Source: Hydractinia symbiolongicarpus (Eukaryota; Cnidaria; Hydrozoa; Anthoathecata; Hydractiniidae). From it: 64,000 nucleotides of DNA. Within the stretch, counting starts at the first letter, position 1. Every line of letters starts with the position of its first letter. This document shows positions 1-10,349 of the stretch, piece after piece. The translations under genes and the position numbers were made by a program. Below the pieces are notes generated by a model. That model was not told the DNA's origin and searched no databases. It worked only from the letters and a program-made list of their open reading frames with translations. The stretch is taken from the NCBI RefSeq assembly GCF_029227915.1, contig NC_079875.1, forward strand, positions 28,702,001 through 28,766,000, given 5' to 3'.

Positions 1-357
1 CTTTAGAAGACAACTCTGTTAATGCTGGTAAAAATATAATGGTACGCAACGCTTCATTTATATTTAAAAAAAGAAATTGTGCGCAAAGTAAATGACAATA
101 TGACATGTCAATGAAACCTTCTTAAGTCATTCAAAAATTGGCAGGTGCACTAAAAAGAATAGAAAAAAGAAATTGCAGCTTAAAGGAGATGACGATGGTG
201 ACCACTTTACAATTCTAATCACACAGATACCATCACAATGATCGTGTAGTAATAAGTCATGATGAAGCCTCTCTAAAAATTAAGTAAATTCGCATTGTTC
301 GTCGTACCATGCTTACCCTGCACATTTTGTTTGTATTATGACTGCTTTTCCATTTAG
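1..357. other. upstream intron or intergenic DNA
   Basis: I see no convincing coding frame here. The right edge (TTTTCCATTTAG, ending at 357) is a good 3' splice site for the exon that follows, so at least the last part is probably intron. Confidence 0.4.
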
Positions 358-561
358 AAGGAGCCAGAATTGACATGGGAAAATTTTAAAGAGAGTGTGT
401 TATTGTCGAAGGATAAGGGTGGCTACGCTTACCGCGAGAACTTTGAGTTGTGGCGTGCTGCTGGGGGGAAAGGCCTTTTCACCCAGGAGGACGCCATAAA
501 TGCCCAGAAGCGTAGGCACCCATATTCTTCGGCAAGTCGAGCCACAAAAGGAGATAATTGA
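358..561 (+). CDS. last exon of an unknown protein-coding gene
   Basis: This reads as a terminal exon. A pyrimidine-rich stretch ending in TTTAG at 357 is followed by an uninterrupted frame of 67 codons starting KEPELTWENF and ending in TGA at 559-561. Codon use is clearly richer in G+C than the surrounding DNA (ACCCAGGAGGACGCC and similar), which argues for real selection. The peptide is hydrophilic, with aromatic and basic residues (GYAYRENFELWRAAGGKGLF) and a basic tail; no signal peptide or membrane segment is present. I do not recognise the family. A polyadenylation signal follows about 200 bases downstream. Earlier exons lie outside the window or were not found. What is seen: splice site, open frame and poly(A) signal. 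What is inferred: that it is a terminal exon. Confidence 0.55.
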   Translation, partial: KEPELTWENFKESVLLSKDKGGYAYRENFELWRAAGGKGLFTQEDAINAQKRRHPYSSASRATKGDN

Positions 562-785
562 ATCTTCTAAAAAATTACTTACTTATCTTTTTTCTTTAAT
601 TTGGCTGGTCTACCGAAAATTTAGATTTTTATTTCATTGTCCTATTTTTACAATCTGCTTTAACAAAAAAATCGAGACGGAAATTTATCTCCTATGTGGT
701 CAATTCCAATTAAATTTATTACCAAGAATAACTCTCAAATATTTTGTTGATTTGACTCTCAATAAACACCACTGGCATTGCGACG
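562..785 (+). promoter_or_regulatory. probable 3' UTR with poly(A) signal
   Basis: AT-rich non-coding stretch after the stop at 561, with a canonical AATAAA at 761-766. Cleavage would fall near 780-790, just before the CR1-like element begins. Confidence 0.5.
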
Positions 786-953
786 ACTAATGAGTCACAA
801 AACTTCCACTTCGACGGCACGTGGCATGGCGTATGCGTCAGCAGCTGTCAAATATGGCAAAGTAACACATTTATTTGGTCCCCATTTTCTTTTACCCTGG
901 ACTGGATATTGTTAAAGTGTATTGGAAGTATCAGTGTCACGTACATTAGCAGC

Positions 954-2036
954 ATGGAAAATTTAACTAATACACCAATTGTAGAATTCATTGATACACC
1001 ACTTCGTAAAATTAGCTCGACTTCAGATATTCCTATAATTCTTGAAAGAAATGGAGTTAAAGAAAGTGATGAATCGTTTATAGACCGCATGTATTCAAAC
1101 ATCAACTTACAAAAAATGAAAGGTGAGCTAATACACGATCTTAAAAACTACCTTGATGAATGTGTTAAAAATGTTGCTCTGTCAAACCGTCACGTTTCTA
1201 CCGAATGGGATAGTAATAAAATGTTTAGTGTGTTGGAGGAAAGGATTTTATTTTTGGAAAAGGAAGTAAATGCCAAAAATGAAATGATACAAATGTTATT
1301 AGCGACGAAATCATCAACGCGTGACGACATACTACATAACTCTCATAGCTTCAACAAATTAAAATCTTGCGAAACAAACGAGAATTTTACAATTCCCAAG
1401 GACACCGTTAAGGCAAAAATCATTAAACAGAGTTCCTTTATTCACGCAAATCGCTTTGAAAACTTGCCCATTGAAGAAATAATGGATGATGTAAATAGTG
1501 TTGCCAACGAAGTGCCGCATAAAACGCCGCGAAGGAGATCTGACAAAAAATCTAAAGTTACGCAAATAATTGGAGACTCGATTGTAAAAGAAGTGAAGGG
1601 CTGGAAACTTTCTTCAAACGAGAACAAGATTATAGTGAAATCCTTCTCTGGAGCCACGACTAAATGCATGGAAAGTTACGCAATACCAACTACGAACATG
1701 TCTCCCGATAACATTATTATTCATTGTGGCACTAACGATCTTAATAGAATCGAAACCGATCAAATTGCTCAAAACATAGTAAAATGGGCTATTAAATTGA
1801 AATCTGGTGAAAATAATGTAATGATATCGGGCATAATTCAACGAAAAGACAGACTAAATAAAAAGGTGATGGCAGTCAACAAATCTCTCGCTCATCTTTG
1901 CGAACAAAGAAACATCGGCTTTATCAATAATGATAATATAAACCCCGACTTGCATTTGAATAGAAGTCGCCTTCACCTAAATATGAAAGGGACTTCAATA
2001 TTGTCTCGGAACTTTCTACAGGTGATTGAGGATTGA
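954..2036 (+). CDS. CR1-like ORF1 protein with SGNH/GDSL-esterase domain
   Basis: Start chosen at ATG 954 (AGCATGG, good Kozak context); the open frame extends upstream only with a non-ATG codon. The product is 360 aa. The N-terminal two thirds is charged, with a probable coiled coil around residues 85-120 (EERILFLEKEVNAKNEMIQM). The C-terminal third is an SGNH hydrolase: block I IIGDSIVKEV, block III HCGTNDL, and a final block with HLN near the C-terminus (SRLHLNMKG). In CR1-type elements an ORF1 esterase is thought to help RNA or membrane handling during retrotransposition. The frame ends at TGA 2034-2036 and stays open in the same phase for 33 codons into ORF2. No internal break is seen. 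Confidence 0.88.
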   Translation: MENLTNTPIVEFIDTPLRKISSTSDIPIILERNGVKESDESFIDRMYSNINLQKMKGELIHDLKNYLDECVKNVALSNRHVSTEWDSNKMFSVLEERILFLEKEVNAKNEMIQMLLATKSSTRDDILHNSHSFNKLKSCETNENFTIPKDTVKAKIIKQSSFIHANRFENLPIEEIMDDVNSVANEVPHKTPRRRSDKKSKVTQIIGDSIVKEVKGWKLSSNENKIIVKSFSGATTKCMESYAIPTTNMSPDNIIIHCGTNDLNRIETDQIAQNIVKWAIKLKSGENNVMISGIIQRKDRLNKKVMAVNKSLAHLCEQRNIGFINNDNINPDLHLNRSRLHLNMKGTSILSRNFLQVIED

Positions 2037-2135
2037 CACAAAAAACCTGTCGAAATTTACGACACAGATCCACCGAACACTGCCTCAGATACTTTTGATT
2101 CAACATATGATATTTTCACTCTACGTCGCAGTAAC

Positions 2136-4986
2136 ATGTGTAACTTGATAGTCGGTCATTTGAACGTAAACTCGTTGCGAAACAAGTTCGAAGCAATTGA
2201 TTTAACTTTCAAGCACAATATTGATGTTCTGCTTCTAACTGAAACGAAAATAGATGAATCGTTCACTGATGCTCAATTTAAGTTAGATAATTACGCAATT
2301 CTGAGGAAAGATAGAAATGGACATGGTGGCGGTATTTTACTCTATATAAATGAAAATATTCCCTTCAAAGTGTTGCGAAAATATACTTTACCGGATGATA
2401 TCGAAGTTTTAGTTGTCGAAATAAATCTTCGAAAACGCAAATGGCTTTTAATCGGTGCATATAAACCACCGTTACAAAAAAATTACTACTTTTTAACTCA
2501 AATCGCAAATGTATTGATTTCACATCTCAACTATCACGAAAACATCATAATTATGGGTGATTTAAACATGGAAATAAGTGACACAGATTTCGATAACTTC
2601 ATTTCAACATACAACCTCCATAGACTAATCAAATCACCAACCTGCTTTAAGTCAAGTACTTCGCCTTCTTGCATTGATCACATATTAACAAATCAACCAA
2701 ATTTCTTTAAAAATAGTGTAACAATCGAAACTGGCATATCAGATTGGCATTTATTTGTTGGAAGTGTGATGAGAATGAACGTGATTAAAGGCGACCCAAT
2801 TGTGAAACACTACAGAAATTACAACAAAATTGACTACTTTGATTTTGAAAGAACATTATCAATGAACTTTTTGAAATTACTTGAGAACAATTACGACTTT
2901 AACCAATCCAATTTATGCATCACGTCTACGCTAAACCATTTTGCACCATTGAAAAAGAAAATACTAAGATTCAATAACGCACCTTTTATCACCAAGGAGC
3001 TTCGCAAAGCTATTATGCACAGATCCAAACTTCGTCGCATATATAACAAATCACGATCAAAAGAAAATTGGTCCAACTTCACTAGACAGAGAAACTACTG
3101 TGTTTCCTTATTACGAAAAACCAGACGTTCGTATTTCAAGGGTTTACGTATGACAAGCATTACTGATAATAAAAAGTTCTGGAAGTCTGTCAAGCCATTG
3201 TTTTCAAACGTTAGTTATAACACCAACAAAATTATCTTAATCGAGAAAGAAAAGATAGTCACCGACGAACAAAAATTATGCAAAATCTTCAATGAATATT
3301 ACACCAACATCACGAAAAATTTACCAATCAAACCAAACGATGATACACATACAGCAACCATTCACGATGCAATCCACTCGTATACTAATCACATCAGTAT
3401 TTTGAAAATTCGTGAAAATGTGGGTTATGATGAAAAGTTCTATTTTTCGCTGGTTGAACAGCCTGATGTTCTCAAAGTCATCAAAGACATGGATGCAAAG
3501 AAATCTTCTGTTAGTGGTGATTTTCCAGTTTTTATGTTGAAAAAGTTTATTCATATCTTTGTTCCTATCCTCACTAATATTATAAATTTTTGTTTACAGT
3601 CTAATATTTTTCCTGATGATTTAAAACTTGCAGAGGTTATACCTGTTTTTAAGAAGGATGACTGTAATGATAAGGAGAACTATAGACCTGTTAGCTTGCT
3701 TCCCTGTTTATCAAAGGTTTTTGAAAGAATTATTCTTAATCAAATGCACACTTTTATGCATGACAAACTCAGCCCTCATCTATCAGGCTTCAGAAAGGGT
3801 TATAATACACAATATGCTCTCATTCGAATGATTGAACAATGGAAAAGCACACTTGATAATAAGGGTGTAGTTGGAGCAGTGCTAATGGACCTTTCAAAAG
3901 CTTTTGATACTATCAACCATGATTTGCTTATTGCAAAGCTGCATGCCTATGGTTTTTCTGAATCTTCTTTATTATTTATTCACTCATACTTGAAAAATCG
4001 TTTTCAGAGAACCAGAATAAATTCTTCTTTTAGCGAATGGCTTCCTCTTCAAGTTGGAGTTCCACAAGGATCAATCTTAGGACCTCCTTTCTTCAATTAT
4101 TCTATAAACGATTTATTCTGGTTCATTATTCAATCATCCCTTTGTAACTTTGCAGATGATAACACCTTATATGCTTGTGAAAATTCATTAGAAGATGTAA
4201 AACAAACACTGCTTACTAATTTGGTCATAGTTAATAATTGGTTTTATGAAAATTACTTAGCAATAAATTTGAAAAAGTATCAATATATTGTATTAGGTCA
4301 TCACGATGAAAGTTTGATATTTAACCATTTGAAAATTGCGTGTAAATCGTCTAGTGCTTCTTGGTGTTACGATTGACTCGAGACTAAACTTTCATTCGCA
4401 TGTCAAAAACATCTGTAATAAGGCTAGTAGGAAACTCAACGTGCTTCAAAGGATATCTTCCTTTTTGACACCCAAGATGAAGCGTTTTCTCTTCAATTCA
4501 TTTATTTTGTCTCAGTTTTCTTACTGTCCCTTAGTATGGATGTTTTGTGGAAAAGTTGCGAATAATCGAATCAATCGTATTCATGAACGTTGTCTAAGAA
4601 TCATACAGGACGATATAAATGGCAGTTACGATGAACTTTTATCTTTATGTAATGTTAAAAATATTCACATCATCAATTTACAGAATTTAATGAAAGAGGT
4701 TTACAAATTTTTAAATGGATTGTCACCTCTATATATGAACGAGATATTTTCTGTTAGGGAAAACAAGTACAACCTTCGTTGCTTTAATTTGATCAGGCGA
4801 CCAACTTGTCGGACAACGTACTATGGCTTAAATACTTTATCAAATATTGCAGGGAAGCTATGGATATCTGTGCCTGACGCTACAAAGAATGCTCCTTCTC
4901 TCGAAGCCTTCCGTAGCTCAATAAAATTTTGGGAAGGTGATGTTTGCACCTGTAAAATATGCATGGATATACCATACATATTTTAA
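2136..4986 (+). pseudogene. CR1-like ORF2: endonuclease plus reverse transcriptase, one frameshift
   Basis: The first segment (2136-4376, 746 aa) begins with ATG and carries an exonuclease-endonuclease-phosphatase domain: GHLNVNSLR, LLLTETKID, DRNGHGGGILLYI, IMGDLNMEI, CIDHI and SDWH. The reverse transcriptase follows with YRPVSLLPC, LSGFRKGYNTQ, LMDLSKAFDTINH, VPQGSILGPP and the catalytic NFADDNTLYA. The frame is lost near 4340-4370 and continues in another phase (about 4340-4986) with LLGVTIDSRLNFHSHVK, the thumb-type helices and a C-terminal CxCKICM motif. The second residue of the usual SDH motif is Trp (SDW). The enzyme would nick target DNA and copy its own RNA at the nick. One indel breaks the protein; otherwise it looks young. 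Confidence 0.9.
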
Positions 4987-5118
4987 CTTTACTTATTTAT
5001 TTATTTATTTTTCTTATTTTTTATCGCTGTTTGCCTTGTTTTACGTTTTGTTGTCGATTTAAATTAGTTATTTAAATACTATTGTATCTATCGACGTTAA
5101 ATAAAGAGAAAATCAAAA

Positions 5119-6175
5119 AAGTACAGGACTAAAAGAGTGACTTTTTAATGACCTCTTTGACCTTAGGAGGGAGTAGACAATAACAGAATATCAAACATGA
5201 ACACTGTATAAAATATGCCGTGCATTTTGCTTACTTTGCTTCCATTCATTCTGTTGATCAAAATTAATATTTAGTTAGAATGGAAATGGTCAATGCTAAT
5301 TTAGTGACAAATGTGCCAATCAAAACACAAAGAAGCTTTATGCGTGTGCAGTTAAAAATGCAGATTTAGTAGCATAAGTCAACCGTCTGAAGGCAGTCAC
5401 CCCAGGTTGGTCCAAAATCTCGGTGGTTTTAGTCATGTATTGTTTAAAGAGCTATTTAAATGTGGTAAAATTTGACTATCCAGTCATCAAATAGTTTTGA
5501 TTTCAGTGTTTCTTCAGAATAAACACCTCTTATCCTAACGTAATACACCATTCTTGGTGCAATACTGTCCATTGTAATTTACGACCACATTCTTTTCTGT
5601 TTCACCACTGAATGCAAATACCCAGTATTTATTTCCTCACACAATGATCATCGGGCCAGAAAACAACACCAGTCCTTCCGTCCCACTGACCATCAACCGG
5701 CACAAACTAAAATTAAGAACTAATTAAAAACTCTTGCATTAAAAACGACACTTTGTATTGTACCCCCGCTTTCATCTGTTTTTGTAACGACGTTTCATTG
5801 AACCTACTACTTTCTCCAGCCAAATGTATAATACGTGCTAGATATAGCTAGCTAGGATTTTTACTATGCCCAAACGCTGACCTGGTCAATTTAACAGTTT
5901 TTGTTTTTCCGTTCGCACATTAAAACAAAGCATCATATATGCTGAAACAAAACAAAATATATGATGAAACAAAACAAAACATCATATATCCCAAGTTTTA
6001 ATGTGGCTGAGAATGGTTGTTGGGTCTTGCAAACAACAGTTTCTTTAGAATTTAAAAGGCGTCTAAAGATGGGTCTAACACGGTCTCCAGCCCAATCTTG
6101 TTACGCCGACCAGTCTTAAGACTGGGCATTTTTATGTCCAAAGATTGGGCAGCGTCTAAGATTGGGCAGAACAGC
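5119..6175. other. no gene seen
   Basis: AT-rich stretch without a supported coding frame. It holds a short repeated string at 5930-5996 (CATCATATAT with AAACAAAACAAAA) and, at 6077-6170, repeated motifs GCCCAATCT / AGATTGGGC in both orientations around a perfect 16-bp palindrome at 6110-6125 (CCAGTCTTAAGACTGG). Confidence 0.5.
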
Positions 6176-6179
6176 GCTA

Positions 6180-6268
6180 TACTTTAGCAATCGTTTTGCT
6201 ACACGATTTTGTGTATTGTCCACAATTTTACGAATCTAATAAAAGCGCCAGCAGTACCCTCAAGGCGG
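6180..6268 (+). repeat. 89-bp direct repeat, left copy
   Basis: Identical base for base to 7435-7523 on the other side of the Helitron. It contains a small inverted repeat (AATCG...CGATT) and ends CTCAAGGCGG. No coding capacity. Confidence 0.9.
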
Positions 6269-6296
6269 TTGACACTTTATCACATTACAACAATAA

Positions 6297-7422
6297 TCTC
6301 TATAATAATACGCTAGGTGTGTCTGTGTGTCTGTGACAGGCAAAGTGAATGTCTTCATTTTCCTTTGATGTTGCCGAAAAATGAATGTCTAATATGTTAA
6401 AATTTCTGACGTTACGACGCGACGAAAATAACACTACTTAAACGTCAATATCCTATAATAAATTAATGAAGCCATTACAGTGCACCTAAAACTTTGGGGC
6501 CAAATAACTTGGAAACGAGGTGGTGACGTCAATGATTTTTTGCCGCGTGGGTAACTAGGGACCAACTAGGACCAATTTGGGTAATTTTCCCAAACCTGGG
6601 TCCCCGAATCCGTTTCGGAATGGACGGGTTGATGACGTCATCGAAAAACCTTCAAATCCTAATATCTCTGCAACCGTTTTTCAAAAATACGCGATCCTAT
6701 ACATTTTCTTGATAAGCGTTTCAAGACCTATACAATGAAGGCAGCAGGTATACAAATTTCTAAAAAAAATCTCTATAATAATACGCTAGGTGTCTCTGTG
6801 TGTCTGTGACAGGCAAAGTGGATGTCTTCATTTTCCTTTGATGTTGCCGAAAAGTGCATGTCTAATATGTTAAATTTTCTGACGTTACGACGCGACGAAA
6901 AACACACTACTTTAACGTCAATATCCTATATTAAATAAATGAAGCTATTACAGTGCACCTAAAACTTTGGGGCCAAATAACTTGGAAACGAGGTGGTGAC
7001 GTCAATGATTTTTCACCGCGTGGGTAACTAGGGACCAACTAGGACCAATTTGGGTAATTTTCCCAAACCTGGGTCCCCGAATCCGTTTCGGAAAGGACGG
7101 GTTGATGACGTCATCGAAAAACCTTCAAATCCTAATATCTCTGCAACCGTTTGTGAAAAATACGCGATCTTATACATTTACTTGCTGACATCAGCAAAAT
7201 GTTAAAACCCTTATGTCTCATTAACTGCTTATCAAAAAGATATGATCATATACATTTTCCTGGTCAGCGTTTTAACATCTGCATAGTACAGGCAACGTAT
7301 AAACTAAATTTCGCCAAATATTTTTGTGATTGCACTGCTGACGTCAGCAAAAAATCTAAAACAACCTACTTTTCCATTGTCCTTCTGCCTAAGTGGATTT
7401 TTCCACGGGCCTTATCGACTAG
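6297..7422 (+). mobile_element. non-autonomous Helitron with duplicated 5' half
   Basis: The 3' end has the textbook Helitron signature: hairpin GTGGA-TTTT-TCCAC (7393-7406), 12 bases, then CTAG at 7419-7422, followed by T. The 5' end TCTCTATAATAATACG, preceded by A, occurs twice, at 6297 and 6770. So 6770-7422 (653 bp) is a complete element inserted between A and T, and 6297-6769 is a 473-bp second copy of its 5' half joined head to tail. The halves are nearly identical, so the duplication is recent. No ORF is present. The same ends recur at 15016, 58753-59455 and 62352-62792. Rolling-circle transposition by a Rep-helicase supplied in trans is the known mechanism for this class. Confidence 0.88.
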
Positions 7423-7434
7423 TAATAATAATAA

Positions 7435-7523
7435 TACTTTAGCAATCGTTTTGCTACACGATTTTGTGTATTGTCCACAATTTTACGAATCTAATAAAAG
7501 CGCCAGCAGTACCCTCAAGGCGG
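7435..7523 (+). repeat. 89-bp direct repeat, right copy
   Basis: Identical to 6180-6268. It runs straight into the GATA microsatellite at 7524. Confidence 0.9.
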
Positions 7524-7743
7524 AGATAGATAGAGAGATAGAGAGAGATAGAGCGATAGAGAGATAGAGAGATAGAGATAGATAGAGAGATAGAGAGATA
7601 GAGAGATAGATAGAGATAGAGATAGAGATAGAGAGAGAGATAGAGAGAGAGATAGAGATAGATAGATATAGATAGATATAGATAGATATAGATAGATATA
7701 GATATAGATAGATATAGATATAGATATAGATAGATAGATAGAT
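7524..7743. repeat. GATA/GAGATA microsatellite, probably an expanded SINE tail
   Basis: About 220 bp of GATA, GAGATA and ATAGATAT units. The adjoining SINE is on the minus strand, so this lies at its 3' end and reads as a (TATC)n tail. The second SINE copy (17125-17450) also has short GATA units at the same edge, which supports this. Long peptide frames across it (SISLSISI...) are artefacts. Confidence 0.9.
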
Positions 7744-8097
7744 GTGCATATTTTACATGGCTAGCCTCACAAATATCGAGGGATATACCCTGTCTATTAT
7801 TTCCAGGAGGGGCCATGGCGTAGATGGAGAGTCCTAGAGTATTTAATGCTCATTTTGAGCTACGCAGACCCATTTTGAGCTACGCAGACCCAATTAGAGC
7901 CCGCGCTCTACTAGACAACTCCCGGCAACATCCAACGGCCCACACAGTGTGCCATCTTCCCAATTTCCCTCACATGGCTTGGGTTAACCCGGGGCTATAG
8001 TAACATTCACTCGCCCATGTTGAATCGCCGTCATGAGGAATCGAACCCCGGTCTCCCGCACAGAGTACGAGAGCTATAACCACTAATCTACGGCGCC
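7744..8097 (-). mobile_element. tRNA-derived SINE, copy 1
   Basis: Read on the minus strand, the element starts GGCGCCGTAGATTAGTGG with an A-box-like stretch and has a B box GGGTTCGATTCC (complement near 8037-8048), the two internal promoter boxes of RNA polymerase III. The body continues to about 7744 and ends at the TATC microsatellite. A 21-bp segment (CATTTTGAGCTACGCAGACC and one base) is duplicated inside it near 7850-7890; copy 2 has it once. Strong similarity to 17125-17450 shows it is a dispersed family. Confidence 0.8.
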
Positions 8098-8227
8098 TTA
8101 ATCTATCCGTCTATCCGGTCGGGCAGGAACTTTTATAAAAAAACACTAAAAAAACGTGGATATGAAGTTGCTAGACAGTCTATGATAAGCAAAGATATGT
8201 CCCAAAATTATCAGTTTAAGAACGAAC
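8098..8227. other. short spacer
   Basis: No feature recognised between the SINE and the THAP fragment. Confidence 0.4.
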
Positions 8228-8542
8228 ATGTCTTGGTGCTCAGCGTTCGGTTTCAGCAATAATAGTAAACGCGACAAATAAAAAAGTTTTTTTCGTCTAC
8301 CAGGAGATCCAAATGTACAAAATGCCTGGGTAAAAGCTATAAACAGAACAGAATTGCCGAAAAAAGTTCTCTTATGTTCTGATCACTTTACGGAGAACTG
8401 TTTCGATAAAACCTGGAGCCTTCAAAATGAATTGTTTTTTACCGAGAGAACGGCAAAAAATTCTGAGCAACAAATATTTTATAGTCCGTCGTCTCTTTTA
8501 TATATGGTACACTTAACGGTTATATTTCAGAACAAAATTTAA
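8228..8542 (+). pseudogene. THAP-type zinc-finger fragment with in-frame stop
   Basis: From ATG 8228 the frame reads MSWCSAFGFSNNSKRDK, TAA, then KSFFRLPGDPNVQNAWVKAI and onward with the invariant-type CSDHF (about 8378-8392) and a following Phe/Leu stretch. The Trp of NAWVKAI, the CSDHF and the spacing fit a THAP domain, a DNA-binding C2CH finger common in P-element-type transposases and multicopy animal genes. Two defects: a TAA after residue 17, and Phe where the second zinc-binding Cys is expected (CSAFGF rather than CSAFGC). No transposase domain follows. Its stop overlaps, tail to tail, the stop of the minus-strand gene at 8539. Confidence 0.7.
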
Positions 8543-9337
8543 TTGTCTCCACTCCAAGAAAAGTCCACCTCTGAGACTCCTGTCTCTTCACAAAAACCCA
8601 CGTACTTTCCATCAGGGCTCGGGTATTCTTGACGAATCCTCGTTACTACACAAGCTGGGATCACTCGACGTACACTTCTTCCTAATCTGGTGTGGATAAA
8701 CCAACAAAACTGCCGATAAGCAGCGTATCTATAAGATCTAAACATAAAAGCAAACAGTCATCTACTCCAGTTACGGTCATCGCATAAATACATGTTGTAA
8801 TATTAATACCTGTTGAAAACATTATTCCTGCTTGATAAACCACGACTTTCTCTATCGTGCAAGCCCACTAACGCCGTCCAAAGGTTGTTTTTCAATAGCA
8901 CGACTGGTTCAAAGTCCGGATGGTCAAGTATGCAATGTTTGTCTATAATAAAATATAGGAACGTCGATTATTATAAAAACATATATACTAGTCATGCGTT
9001 TCCAGTGTCTCTGCCGTCCCCTCCTTAGAGACAAAAAAGTAGGCTCTATCTATCTATAAACGAGATGTAAGTAACTGTTCTTACCGTTCAGATGGGCGTA
9101 CTTTATCTCGTTAATTTCATGACAACAAGTGCATTCTTGCTGCGATGGCATAACCTCGCAGTTTTTACATAAGCACCATTTGTCCTTATTCAAGGTACTT
9201 CTTGGAGGTTTCGCACTTTCTTCATCCTCGTCAGACGAGTCATTAAATTCGGGCATTTCATTTGCGCCAGGCGCTCTCTGGGGCTCATACTGAAACCCTA
9301 TAACGTTCGGTTTATTGGATAGTCTAGATTGCGCCAT
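8539..9337 (-). CDS. P2X7 intracellular-domain-like protein, three exons, intact
   Basis: Exon 1 is 9337-9085 (donor GTAAGA), exon 2 is 8942-8810 (acceptor TTATTATAG, donor GTATTA), exon 3 is 8737-8539 (acceptor TTTATGTTTAG). The sum is 585 nt, exactly 195 codons, with all phases matching and no stop: a 194-aa protein. The N-terminus has an acidic stretch DSSDEDEES (residues 33-41). Then come WCLCKNCEVMPSQQECTCCHEI, CILDHPDFEPVVLL, a linker, and YRYAAYRQF, LGRSVRRVIPACVVTRIRQEYP. This Cys-rich pattern is that of the P2X7 receptor C-terminal zinc-binding domain, found in cnidarians as many stand-alone soluble proteins. No membrane segments are present, so it is not a channel. Partner and role are unknown. 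Exon structure is inferred from splice sites and phase. Confidence 0.85.
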
Positions 9338-10349
9338 TATTTAAAATTAAAACCGCCTAGTTTTAAAGACCTATAAATGATTTGAAAAATTATTTTTATA
9401 CTTTCTCCCACCTGAAAGAAAAAAGAAAAAGGAAAAGTTTTTATTTTCAGGGGGGCTTGTCACATTTGTCGCGTTTTCGCATGTTCGGTCTTTCAAATCA
9501 ACCAACCACTGACGTCAAATGCATAATTACGCATAATAATTATTTTTACCAGGCCTTTTTTCGCGCATGTTATTCGGAACGTCTCTAGCTGTGCTTCGAC
9601 ATGGCCAAGTAAAAAAGTTTTGTTTATATGTATTTCCAGAGATTAATAAAAAAAAGGTATGTGATTTCTTTATTTGTATATCTATATCAGTTAATATAAA
9701 AGTTTTTATTTTGTGGCAGACACTACCTTTAACACCTTTTTAAATAAACATCAGGAAAATTGGGTTCGTTCCTAATTCTGTGCAGTCTGGCTTGCTTGCA
9801 TCCAAGTAATCGCAGATTTTGAGTGTTCAAAATCTTTTTAAATAAAAATTACCATCATTTCAGACCAATTTAAGTTCACTGAAATATATTATGGGGCTAT
9901 TATTTATCTCCCACACACTTAAAACAGGATAAAAAGTTAATTTTAGATCATTCTCAATTATAATTTCAGTGAAATAATTTCAGTTTAGCATGTTTCGTGG
10001 TTTTGTTGTCTTTTTATTACAAATACACTCTCATACAAAAACAAATATATCCATTGATTTGCATTAATAGTGATAATTATTTGCTCTTCTAAAGCTAACA
10101 TAAACTTTTTCCGTACTTAGCCACCGGATTTTTCTGTTTACATAGACAAATACCCATCCCGTTTGACCGGGATCCAGGATCACTTGCCCGGGATCTCAGT
10201 TGACCGAGTTTCCCGTTGTAGCCGGGCCGGGACGAATATGCACCATATAAACACGATTTAAAAAGTGAGAATTGTGCTTTTAGAGGCATATTCTCTAGAA
10301 AAAAAGGGAGAATTGTACTTTTAGAGGCATTTTTTTTAGAGGAGTACAA
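9338..10349. other. no gene seen; upstream region of the P2X7-C-like gene
   Basis: AT-rich, no supported exon. The part just above 9337 would hold the promoter and 5' UTR of the minus-strand gene; no clear TATA box was identified. Confidence 0.4.

Larger units (their letters stand above)
800..5118 (+). mobile_element. CR1-like non-LTR retrotransposon, nearly full length
   Basis: The element carries two open frames in the order expected for CR1/L2-type retroposons: an ORF1 with an SGNH-esterase domain (954-2036) and an ORF2 with an apurinic-type endonuclease followed by a reverse transcriptase (2136-4986). The 3' UTR is AT-rich and ends near 5117 in TCGACGTTAAATAAAG, much like the end of the second element in this window (TCGACTATAAATAAAG at 26444-26464). 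The 5' edge is a guess: coding sequence begins at 954 and the preceding gene's poly(A) site is near 785. One frameshift near 4340-4370 splits ORF2, so this copy is probably dead but young. Confidence 0.9.

Noticed and set aside
7454-7816. Minus-strand peptides made of Ser-Ile-Leu-Tyr repeats
   Set aside because: Pure translation of the GATA microsatellite.
8037-8097. A functional tRNA gene (A and B boxes present)
   Set aside because: The stems do not pair well as a standard tRNA, a long non-tRNA body follows, and a second copy with the same body exists; it is a SINE head.
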